Shown here: positions 23,873 through 35,100 of the stretch, one piece after another
Layout of the letters: the number at the start of each line of letters is the position of its first letter
How positions within the stretch are numbered: the stretch's first letter is position 1
NCBI GenBank assembly: GCA_037178975.1
Contig: JASJZH010000002.1
Location: 930,001-994,000 of the forward strand
DNA from: Oscheius tipulae
Lineage: Eukaryota; Nematoda; Chromadorea; Rhabditida; Rhabditidae
DNA: 64,000 nucleotides
Direction of reading: 5' to 3'
Notes under the pieces: model-generated
The model's input: only the letters and a program-made list of their open reading frames with translations
What the model was told of the DNA's origin: nothing
Database searches by the model: none
Program-made: the position numbers and the translations under genes

Positions 23873-24458
23873 TCTACAAATCCGTCTTACTCCCTTTTGC
23901 TTACGCTCCCCCTCGTTTTGTGTACGTATTATTGAAATCACCCGTGAACATTATTAAGTAACTTGAATGAATACTTTTTTCTTGTTTTAGTTCGAAAAAT
24001 AGACGGAGAAAAATGGAAAAAGTGGGAGACAACGTCTAATAATTGCAGTTTAAATCCAAGATTTCCCTCGCATTTTGAACTTTAACGGTCTTGACACGAA
24101 TATATAGAGACAGTCCTTTATTTTTTTTCGGGAATCTAAGTTTTTGCTTCCTATTTGATTTCTTTGTGAGTGTCTCGTCGTATCTCAACGCTTTTCAGTC
24201 AAAATATCAATTTAGGCGTGCATTAAAACCTCTAGAACAAGTTGGAACGCTTGTCAGTCGATTTGTCAATGTGGAATTCCATATCCTGTTGTTAGCCTAA
24301 TTTTATACCTTCGTTTTTCCTTATTTCTTCGTGTTTTTCTGTTGCGAGTCGGTCTGAGGATGCTCCACTACCTGTGGAGCATTTTTTTTTCAATGTAGTT
24401 TCACTATTCTTCCTCATTTTTCCCTCAAACCCTAGTATTAGTCAATTTTTCAGTAATA
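23873..24458. other. intergenic, no feature seen
   Basis: Lies between LEPROT and the export-adaptor gene, AT-rich. A small hairpin followed by a T-run at about 24361-24390 is visible but has no evident role. Confidence 0.5.
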
Positions 24459-25753
24459 ATGTCACTCGACTGGTCCCTCGACGATATCATCAAGGCCAAC
24501 AGAAAGGCTTCTAAAGCTATTCAAGGAGTCGGCTCGAACAAACGCCGAAGCGAGTCCAGTCCCTACAGTTACGACAAGCCTAAGGTTAGTTATTGTTTAT
24601 AGGAGGCTATTTCGATCTTAAATGTCTATATTTAGTAATCTTGACGTCGAAAACTGCCAAATTCCAGGTTGGTAACATTGACGGCAAATGGGAACACGAT
24701 CTCTTCACCGACCGCTCCCCGAGAAAACAGAACCGCCAGAGGACTGTGCGCTCGGATCGTGAGGACACCAGCAGTTGTCTTCGAGTCAGCAACATGCCCA
24801 CCGATCTCGTTGACAAAGATTTCGAAGTAAGTGATCTGCGTTTTGTTCTAAAAATGATAATTTCAGGAGATGGCCAGAGAGTTTCGCTGTGCCGAGATCC
24901 GCCCGGCTGTCAACGGCCACGGACAGTTCTTGGGCATGATTGACATAACCTACCACTCGAAGAAGGAGGCCGAGCAGGCTTTGATCAAATACAAGGGCTC
25001 TAAAATGGATGGTAGGTCTTGTTTATTGTGATCAATGGTGCCCTTCCTTCTCTGCATTAGTCGGGTGGACGCAATTCCTTCTGTCAAGCCAAGTCCGTGC
25101 CGGTTTAAATCGGACCGTCTATTATCTGCCCGTCTCTGTCAGTCTGTTTATTCGCTGTATTGTTCGCCTGGCTCTCTCGTCTCGCTGATCTGGTTTCGTT
25201 CCGTCTTTTTCTGTAACTGACTGCCAGTGAATGTGTTATCTATCTGATTCTGTAGCTTATTATTTTTGCCATTATAGACGACAAGGTCCTCGTCGTGACT
25301 CGTTGTCGCCCCGTCTGTCAACCAGAATTGACGTCTTCAAACGTATTCCTCTTCCTGACATGTCGATTTCATTTCATATGCCCCGAGTGACGAATTAACA
25401 TTATTTCATCCGTGTTAGGTGCTCTAATCTTGTCAATTTTCAGGAACGCCTCTTCACATGAAAGTCATCACTCCGTGCCCAAACACAAAAGCCGGATGTC
25501 CTGAGATTTCCAGCATCGTCGAACGACTCAGCTTCCCTTCCATGAAGGTAACCATACTTTTTTTTTACTTCCACCGAAACCCCTTCAGAATCGCTCTCCC
25601 GGATCCAGCAAGAAGCCGGAGCGCCGCGGCGACCACAAATTCCTCGATCGTCTCTCAGACGACAAGGAGTTCCAGCAAGATGAAAAGAAAAGACTCGACC
25701 TGAAGGAGCTTGATGCCGATCTCGATAGCTACATGCGTCCTGCCAAGAAGTAG
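24459..25753 (+). CDS. ALYREF/THOC4-like mRNA export adaptor
   Basis: Nuclear RNA-binding adaptor of the TREX complex that links UAP56 and NXF1 to mRNA. Five exons: 24459-24584, 24668-24826, 24867-25011, 25444-25547, 25589-25753; 232 residues. The N-terminal motif SLDWSLDDIIKANRK is the UAP56/NXF1-binding box of the REF family. A basic linker (RSPRKQNRQRTVR) precedes an RRM from about residue 77, with RNP2-like LRVSNMP and RNP1-like GQFLGMIDITY. The C-terminus repeats the acidic UAP56-binding box (LDADLDSYMRP). The RGG repeats common in ALYREF are scarce here. Intron 2 is only 40 nt. An acceptor lies 5 nt upstream of the ATG. Confidence 0.9.
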
Positions 25754-25859
25754 AAAGTTTCATTCATCCAACAATCCTATTATATATTTTTGTTACCGGT
25801 CCACCGTTACATGTTCTATTTCGCCAATTTGATAAATTTTCACAGATGCAAACGAGAAC

Positions 25860-25865
25860 TTTATT
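25860..25865 (-). terminator. AATAAA polyadenylation signal
   Basis: Minus-strand AATAAA about 170 nt beyond the GPCR stop codon, in the convergent gap with the export-adaptor gene. Confidence 0.6.
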
Positions 25866-26034
25866 CGAAAAACCGTAATTTGTGACCAGATCCGAGGGTG
25901 GAAACTACGTAAAAGGCACTGATTATTATGCGACGATGAGCAGGGGTGCTTTTCAGCAAAGAGTCCCCTCCGTGTGGATGGAGCAGACAGCCTGGCCATT
26001 GGTGTCCTCGGACAGAGAGACGGTCGTCATCTTC

Positions 26035-29000
26035 TTAAGGTAGCCGTTCTTCTGTAAGTCGCCTGGAAGTTCTTGTTCATTAGGATCGAAACTTGTTAGT
26101 CCTATCTCGTACTCAAAAGTACTCTCTCTTATCTGCTAAATGTCAATTCGACATTGTTATTGCTTACCGTTAGCCAGGAACTTGATCGGTGAGCCGTTGA
26201 TATGACCATTCTGAGCCGAGTTGACGAAACGAGTCTGCTCCAGGTGGTTTAAATCCATCGTGGACATCTAATCTCATACTTTTTTTAAGGGGTTACAGCC
26301 TTTTCTTACCCTCGAATTGCGAGAAAACCGTCCGGACAGGCTCAAATTTCTGCGGATATCCTTCCCGCGCTTGGCCCAGCTCCTCCAGATCGAAAATTTG
26401 TCCTGTGTTGGTAGACGAAGAGTCATTCCTCGCATTCCACAGCCGTAGACTATGACGAGTTCTTTGCGGAAGTCCTTTCCAAAGACGATGTAGATGACAA
26501 AGTTGATGGAGCTGTTGATGATGGCCAAGAAGTTGATGGCCTCACGGGAGAAAGTGTAGAAGGTATGATGCTCTTGCATCTGAAACAGGTATACATTTAA
26601 AGTCTTTTATACTTTTGGATACGTAATATTATCCACAAAGAAGCCTTGTTTTGCAGCAAAGACGGGATTTGCCCGAACCGCTTGATTTTAAGCCAAAACG
26701 GTCCTATGTAGCCAGTATTTTCGACCCAAAAAGTGGTTTTTCAGCATTTCGTTGTCCTGCAAAGTTGTAGCCCGTATCTTTTTGAGCCCAAAATGTGATC
26801 TTTCAGCGTTTTTACGTTCTGCAAAGTTGTAGTCCATGTCAAAATCGACAACTTTGCCTGAACATGCTTTCTTGGACCTGAAATTTTTTTTAGCTTTTGT
26901 ACTGGTCTCGGTCACCCGTGTCGCACCCATACCATATCTCCTCGGCCTATTCTCATATATACCGGCGCCGCGCCTCTAGACCAGCTTTCGGGCTCATTGT
27001 GATCGTACGGGTGGTACCCTAAAACCCGCGTTTTTCGCTGACCATGATCGTAGAACGAGTCTAAAGTAGCTTCGAGAGTGGTCTGAGAAAAACGCTGATT
27101 TTGAAAAAAGGCCCATGACTGTTGTCCAGTCATGGCCCTTTTTTTTCCTGTGTCGTGAGACTTGTTTAAAGGAATGCATTCAGAAAAGACGACATATTTC
27201 TCACTAAAAGGCTGCTGAGAGCAATGGCCATCCTTCCACTGTGCTCAGCTACCCACTGTAATATATCGCTGTCTCTAACTCACCAGTGTCTCAGCATCCA
27301 CTATCCTCTCAATCAGAGTCAAGACGAATCCCCAGAAGTTGCAGATCAGGAAAATGCAGACGATGATGATCAGTACCATGGTCGCTTCCCGACTCTTCTC
27401 CTTCAGTTCATTCCGACCAGTTGCTCTGAAAATAATGTACTGTTTTTGGACAGCCGGGTACACTGAAAAGGTGAACACGCTCTGCAAATGATTGGCTCTG
27501 TCTCTAACGACTAATCAAGCAAAAAAGCATGAACAAAGTGGAGGAGGGAACGGCAAACATGCGCCAGAGGTACGTGAAGGTGAGAGGGAGAGAGAGAATA
27601 TGGGTATACGGTATATTTGGGCATCAGACCTGACAATCTCACGAGCCACATTCGTCGCCTTTGACAAGGCTTCAGCTACTGATCTGAAACGAGAGGATTC
27701 CATGCTCTGACAGAGCAAACTGAGTCATTTCTTCGTGAAAAGAAAAAGAATCTCATGACCGGACAGGACAGTGACAGAGACAGTTGCCTTACTTCTGATG
27801 GTGGTCGTATTTCCTGAGACTCTGACGGATAGTATAGGCGATATAGGCGTTGAGGACGAGAAGAGTCAGGAAGGGAAGGAAGACCATGACGAGGTTGGTC
27901 AGCCAGAGAGCATAGACTTGCTGGTAGATGGGGTTCTGGGCCAGACGGGATGGTAAGAGGATGTAGGACTGCCAGTCATTGCCGTCCGGACATCGGGGAT
28001 TGACAGTTACCTGAAAGAGAGTATGAGTCTGGCGTTGTCTCTCTGTTTCTGTCTCCATATTCCGTTGTTCCTTTGTCCCACTGTCTCTCTGTCTTTCTGT
28101 TCTCCAAGTAACCAGACCCAATTAGGAACAACTAATTAGTCACCTTCAACAAACTTGTAATGTTGTGACTTTTCTTAACTTGTCAAGGATTATCAAAGGC
28201 CATTGGACTGCTGTGCTCCTCGGAAGAAGGTTCGTTTTTGAGTCTAGCGCTGGACTAGTAGCCTGGATTTGGGCTACCCACTCTGTCTCTGTGTCTCTTT
28301 GTCTCTCTGTCTCTCACTCACATCCAGCTCGAAGAACTTGGTAGCATTGAAGAGGACAGCAAACGTAGTGACTCCCAGGATAGACCAACCAGCTCCTCCT
28401 GAACTACACATCCTTTTCGACCTCCTAGGGTGACAGACGGCCAGATAGCGTTCGATAGTGACAGTCACAGTAATATAGACAGAGCCAGTCTGAGAGATGT
28501 GACTCAGGGCGAAGGCAAATCTAAACCTCCGTTAAGATATATGTTTCTAAATTACCGTAGGTAGGTCAGCCACGCGACGTAGAGATCAAAAGCTTGCGTG
28601 TACTCGATGACATACTCCATAGCGTAGATGAAAAATGCAGTTATCAGAAGACACGAGTCAAAGACAGCCAAGGCAGTAAGGAAGAGATTGTTCGGATTTC
28701 GCATGGCTGGCCTGAAAATACTTCTTTCTCTCTCGGAGAAGCTGGTGTTCCGTCCTTGACTCTTGCCTCTCGAAAAGCCTCAATGATGGGCCCGGGATTC
28801 CCCGAAAAAGTCTAATGCGTCCGTCTTCCGTAGATTGGACGGGCGGACATCAGAGAACAGGAAATTAACAAATAGGTTCCTGGCCAGACCAAAAGACTGG
28901 AAGCCAAGGGTCTCCGTATTTCTGTCTCTGTCTCTGTCTCTTACCTTGTAAGAATAAGAGCAGTGCTAGCATTGCCAAAGAGTCCGAAGAGTCCTATCAG

Positions 29001-29145
29001 ACTCCCGACCACACTAATCAGGAAGAATTTGACCTAAATCCAAGTTGTAGCACAAAACCTTCCCATCTACCTCAAGGAAGTCATGTGGCTCGAGTCCACA
29101 GTCGTTGTGAGAGTCCAAAGGGACTGTCTCGTTGGTAAAGTTCAT
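26035..29145 (-). CDS. rhodopsin-class neuropeptide GPCR, FMRFamide-receptor-like
   Basis: Seven-pass receptor of class A, probably peptidergic. Nine minus-strand exons: 29145-29071, 29033-28945, 28711-28556, 28520-28322, 28010-27793, 27425-27284, 26579-26310, 26267-26168, 26051-26035; 421 residues. The glycosylatable N-terminus is [17 protein letters not shown]1 is [17 protein letters not shown], and TM2 begins [18 protein letters not shown]3 ends [11 protein letters not shown] (ERY form of DRY). TM6 is [21 protein letters not shown]7 is [20 protein letters not shown] (NPxxY degraded to NSSINFVIY), followed by YGC. This pattern is that of FMRFamide/myosuppressin-type receptors; the ligand cannot be read from the sequence. 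The last splice is uncertain: the phase-consistent end is LANEERLP, but another frame continues as [18 protein letters not shown]. Confidence 0.88.
26640..27180. repeat. dispersed repeat cluster with CTGCAAAGTTGTAG motifs
   Basis: Within the intron between GPCR exons 6 and 7. Two direct motif copies (26757-26770, 26819-26832) are followed by an inverted partner (GACAACTTTGCCTGAACA at about 26845), so the single strand can form a hairpin. The block also holds GATTTTAAGCCAAAA (shared with about 36710) and a GTACGGGTG-type segment shared with 34963 and 44660. Confidence 0.6.
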
Positions 29146-32100
29146 CGAAGCATTCACTAAAAAAAATACAGATGAATCAAGAGGAAAAACAAGAGTCTGG
29201 AGGTGACAGGTCCGGAAATCGGAGGGGGATGACTGTGTGTTCTTGAATGGGAAGAAGTAGGTGGAGAAGAAGCTGGGGAGAAAAAGATGGTTGAAAGAGC
29301 AATCAGATGAGGACAAAATGACAGAAATAGAGCTGTTTTGATTTCGTAGGTAGGTCATATGAGAGCCCTCACGAGAAGAGAACTGAAGCGGGCACTCTCA
29401 CATTTTTATATCTTCTGCAAAGGTGTAGAGCAGATCAAGAACTACAGCATTGCAGAGCATTATAAAGTTAAAAAATAATATCTTAGGGTCGAAACCATTA
29501 CAGTTTTGCACGTCGCATCGTAAATTTACGCGACGTACTTTTGCGAACACGCCTGATCGCAGAAAAAATACAGAGAGACAGAGAGATAAAGAGACAGAGA
29601 GAACAGGGTTGAAAAAACCAGTTAGACCAAAAGTTCCCCTTAAACCATGAGAACCTGATCAGTTCCCATTCGGGCCAAGAGTTCTCAAGAACATGGCTAC
29701 GTCTGGACGACCTTTCTCCGAGAAAAGATCTCCTCGTAAATAAGACATTTCCGACTATAGAAACAGGAACGGGACAGATGTCTGATATGCATTTCCTATC
29801 GAGTCAGCCCTCGATGAGGTGTGTGCAAGTTCTAGCAACTCATCGAATTAGACAGACTCCTTCGAATAAGAAAATATTCAGTAGGAGAATCCAAGCAGAA
29901 TAACTGTTCTTCGAAGATCCGAGAAAGTGTCAAAGTGCAGTGAAATAGCATTCGGGATTGGAAAACATTCTGCGTCAATGGACACATTTGAATACAACGT
30001 TTCCTCCAGCTGTTCAAGACAGCAGGAATGAGGGCTGCTGATTACGGAATTTTTTGATTGAACATGATGATCTGTGTTCGGAGAGAAACATAAAAGAGAC
30101 ACAGAGGTAGAGAGGCAAAGAATGAAACAGAGATATAGAGACATAGAAAGATAGAGAGGAAGAGAGACAGAGAGGCAGAGAGACATAGGAACAGAGACCG
30201 AGGCTTTTATCCGTGCAAAACATTTTTCAAACAGATTAGACAGCTCTAAGAGAGAGAGAGAGAGAGAGCGAAAACTGACAAACACGTATGGGAGAGCGGA
30301 CTCTAATTGAAGGGTTCAATCCAAAGAAGAGTTATACCAATAAGTATTCGGAGCAGAGGAGAGAGCTGCAATTGAGGGTTCAGAGACAAGACCCTGAGTT
30401 GTTGGGAGTCCTAACCTAATTTATTGCGAATTTGAGAGAAGAGACACACCTACAGGTGACTCGAAGATTCTCCGATTCTTGAAGGGAACACAGACTTTTG
30501 CAGTGAGTCGCTACTGAATAAGTCTGTAGTTCTGTTCTGAAGAGAGGGGCGACACACACAAGGCTTCTAAAATCCCTTCCGTGACCACTAAACGCACCGG
30601 AAGAAGGCGCACGAACAATGCTCCCTTATCCGAAATTCTCTCTGTTCAGCAATTGCGCTGTGATAGAAGTGGGATTCTTTGCACTTGTGGCGATAAATGA
30701 GTTGAGCCCTCCTCCTTCCAAAAAACGTCATCGAAATGGCTCAGTTTGGGTGGTCAAAGTGCGTCTCTCTGTCTCTCTCTATCCTCCTACTCAGAGGTGG
30801 TCATTGGCACTAACATTATGACGAGAGATGGCTATAATTATCGGCCCTAAGCAGGTAATTTCTGAAAGGTTCTGTGAGACGGAGAAGTAGCTCAAAAATG
30901 GTTAGAGGAGTGGGCACGAGGTGTATATTGGGTTACGGCGACAATCATATGCACACGAAGGGCCAGACAATATTCAATTTTTGGGTGTCGGGAAGAAACA
31001 GGAAACAGGAGTTGTGGACAGTGGTCATTGGAAGACAGAGACAGAGAAAATAGCCACACATCACTTTCACTTTGCATGAGGCTTGCACCTGGAGGATTCA
31101 AATCAGCAAAGATCAACGACCTAATACGGGTGAGAAAATAAAAAAGAGCTTCTTTCAAACAAGTTTTTATGCTGTCGTGGGAAGTCGAGCAGAAGGTAAA
31201 AGGGAGTTACATAGTTTGTTTCTGTGGTGACATGTGATTAGACAGAGAAGACTGTCGAGAACTTGCACTTGAAGGAAACAAAAGGATAAGAAGGATACAC
31301 GAATGGATTCTGCTCTGTCTCTGTGTCAGAGAATGAATCACGTCTAAAGCTATGTCAGCTCTGTCTCTGTGCCTCTGTTTAGAGACAGAAGTATAAGGAA
31401 CAGGCTGCCAGGAAAACTGTCTCACGCCTTCTGATTGTTTGCGTCCCCACTCCACAAAAAGATTGGGGGAGAATACCTCATCATCAGCGTCATAGGGCTC
31501 TTTTTACCTTAAGGGTACTCTTGAGTTGTGAAGCATTTCCTGTTAGTAATGGGTGGTAAAGGATACCCTTATGGGGTTTTAGGCAAATATGCAAGTATTT
31601 TGGGAACAGATGAGAGATAGTGATGTAGGAATTTTTGAGAGATAGAGAGACAGAGGGATAGAGAGACGAAGAGATGGAGAGACAGAGAGACAGAAGGGCA
31701 GGGAGACAGCGAGACTAGCCATCAAACTAGGCCTGGAACCCTTCCCGTCGACCCGCAATTAGCAAGGGGCGCTTTCGGATTAAAGGGGCAAAAACAACGA
31801 AAAGGAAGAGAGCGAAGTCTCATTGGGAGATGATCATGAATGGACAATCATCTGTCTCTGACGTCGTTCGTTCTGACTCTGAACTGAGGGGCTTCTAATT
31901 TTTGCCAGACTAAAAACCTTGTGTACTACTTGTTAGAGCGTGAAGGTTTCAGCTGTTCCCTGAGGCTGTGAGTAATTCTTTTCACCACGAATTCACAAAA
32001 CAAGCTTTGCTTTCCAGCTGTTTACACAATAAGGAAATGTTCGTGGTCAACAATGTATATTGACAATGTCTGCTCGAAAAGGATTTATTGGGATAGTTAG

Positions 32101-35100
32101 GTGACTGTGAACCGAAAAAACACCAGGTTCCTAAATTGTGAGAAGATTAATATGAGTAGCACTGAATTTACTGCAAATTATGCAAAAAACAACAATGAAG
32201 CGTCCGGATACCTCAGGATCTCTTTCAGAGCTCTAAATCACTTGCGTTTTGTTAACTAATCTAGGTGTTGTATTTTCTGAATACAACAATTAAATTTTTC
32301 CCACTGGTTACGCGGCTTCTCGTTTCGGAGAGATATTCAAAAAAAGCCCACACTAAATTTGGTTCTTCCACCACTGGAAAAACCAAGGTAAACAACTGTA
32401 CTGTAAAACTAGTTACTGAATTTACAATGGACGTTAAATAGTTATGGGCTAAGTAAAAACTGAAAACTATAAAGGTGAGTTTGATGGTTTAAGTGTGAGA
32501 AGGAGCTCCAAGTTCAGCAACAAACTACACCCCAATGAAAGTATGAGTGGACTGCTGAACCTGGAATAATATATACTTTGCCCTGAAAGCTGATCTGCTC
32601 CTTTACCTAAAGCACTCAAGTATTTCCCAAAAACGAACACCATTTCCGGGTTTGATACTCAGATATAAGTACTGTAGAAAAAGTAGTAATCATAAACTAT
32701 GGAATTTTCGTCGCACTTCGCTCGAATGACAGCCATGAAAAGAAGACCCGCCTGAATAAGCAAGTTTTTGGAGCTCAAGAGCGCGGCTTCGACAGGAATA
32801 ATGGCGAGGCCATCTTCGACTTGAAAAACGGAACTGATATAATGAGAGCGAGATAGAGAAAGAGAGGGTCAAATGTGGGTTCACCCCCACGGGGTAGCAT
32901 TAGGCGGCATTCAGGCTCGTCACTGAGCGGCGAAAATAGTGGGGAAGTACAGAGAGGTCAAAACAAGCGTTAGAGTTTCCCAGTAAGGCGGAACTTGGTC
33001 TAAAAGTTGAAAAAGTCCGAGAAAGAGACAAATTATTTGTTTCAGCTGCTCAAAATTGTTGTCGTAGAGTAGCAACTGATACCTGTCAAAGAAAACTGAC
33101 ACGTTGGAATAACATTGGGAATAGCTGAACTCGGGATCAGCTCGAACATTCTCATGACATAAAGACGTGAGAAAGGTGTATGCGTTAAGTTCCGGAAATG
33201 GACAGAGAAAGAGCAGTTCCCAAAGTTGTGTGGAAATGAAGACGGAGACCACCAGACGCTAATTTCTTCCTCGAAAACGACCTCCCGACTCTTGGAGGAC
33301 TTAGCCTCACTAAAGAGATGAAACCGAAGCGGAGGCATCAGAGCTGTCAAATCGGTCCTTCTCCACCTGGCAGCGTCGTCATCCTCGGCGACAACAAAAT
33401 CCCTCTTTCTGTCAACATGTCATGTTTTGAGAAGAGAAGCAAAGTTAGAAATGAGGTTAGAGGAGACGAGGAAGCGTCTTCAAAAATAGGACTGGGCCTA
33501 CGGCTAGGTAATCATTTGCATTCATCTCTCACTTGCAGCAGGGCTGCAAAGGAACGTAAGGAGAAAGTTCGGAGAAACGATAGTGGTTTCAGAGTTCAGG
33601 TATGAACAGAATGTGAACGTTCAAAGAGAACTCGACTCTTTCTTGCACATGCTCAACCCGAGACCTCGATTAGTAATACTGATGAGATCGCCCACTTTAA
33701 AAGAGGAGGCAACTACTTTTTGTTGGGTGATGATGAAGGGACAGACAGAGAGATTATGAAAGAAGAATTTGACTGGGCGTCAAATTGGTGAAAAAGGATG
33801 TCTAGAGATTTAAACATTGTCGTTCAGTCATTTTTATACAAAAAAAGTAGCAGCACAATTTGATTCCCAGTACTTGAACAAATTGTTCTGAACAGCCAGA
33901 CGGTACGGGGAGAAACTGCACAGTTACCGAGACAACCCGGGTGGGAACTCCTGACGAAACTTAGGCGTTAAGCTTAAGAGTCATAGTCTGACTGCAAAAC
34001 TACACGGGGAGCATTATCTTTTAGTCACTATTACAGTTAATTGTTGTGAAAATGAGTACGGTACGGAAGATACATTACATATTTACCGAGATGGTACAGA
34101 CAGACCTAATATTTTTAACTCATAGACTATGTCTTTTCTTCCTTCCAAGATTGATCTCTAGATTTAGCATGAACTATAATCAAAAGTTCCCGTACAGAAA
34201 ATCTAAAGAAGATCAGAATCAAAACACGTGTGACTCAGCTTAAAATTGTATTTCATTGCCCCGCAACAACAAGTAAAAATATAGCGGCCGGAACCGAAAG
34301 ATCCAATTTCTCAGCTCGTTTCCAGTTCTGGAAACGGCACTGGCGATAATTGTTCCCTCCCTAATTAACGCTTCCTGGTCCTTGCTCTCTATTCTTAGAA
34401 TCCTTTTTCTGACAAGAGAGATCTGGAGAGTACTAAGAGATAAATTGGGAGAGCATCCTTCAGTGCTTAATTGAAAAAAGGAGAGGAGGAAGAGGAACGA
34501 CCTTTTGGCCCATGTTCTAAATTTAGAATCGGCAGCAGAGGTAATTGAATGAGATATGATTCTTGACTTTTCCAGGAGCAAGTATTCATAAACTGACTAG
34601 TTCAACGTGCCCTCGAGGTCTTGAACTAAGAAAAGAATTAGCCAGCCGCGAAGCAAAAAAACATTCTTAGGCTGGGAGTGTGGCGACCATTTTTATTGTG
34701 GAAAGGACTCATGGAATAATAAGAAAATCGTAGGAGCAGATTGCTACTTGCATACTCGCTGCTTTTCCGTCGCAAGTAATTTAGGCAGGCAAACAAGAAA
34801 TAGGTGCGAAAAAATGATGAAGCTCTCAACAAAAACTGTAACCATAGACACTTAGTGAATAATTAAAAGCTATTTTTAATCTCGAGGAATTAATAAAACA
34901 TTTATAAAGGCTTGCAAAAAAGGGAAAGCCCTTTTCGGAGCTGCGCACCGATCCATTAAGTCGCACCCGTACGATCTCACGGCGCGCCGGCAATAACCAT
35001 CAAGGAATCTGACTGTATATTTCTGTGTCTCTGTCTCCCGCCTCAGCTGGCGGCCCGGATTGTCATGCTAAGAGAAAATATACAAATCTGTGCTAAAATT

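Noticed and set aside
24358..24392. Hairpin plus T-run resembling a bacterial terminator
   Set aside because: The genome is eukaryotic with spliced genes, so a rho-independent terminator is not expected.
27690..27712. Candidate extra GPCR exon between exons 5 and 6
   Set aside because: Direct joining of 27793 to 27425 gives a continuous third intracellular loop into TM6 in frame; the extra block is not needed.
32920..33252. Minus-strand 110-codon open frame rich in aromatic residues
   Set aside because: No recognisable family, no matched splice sites and no neighbouring exons; left as unexplained.
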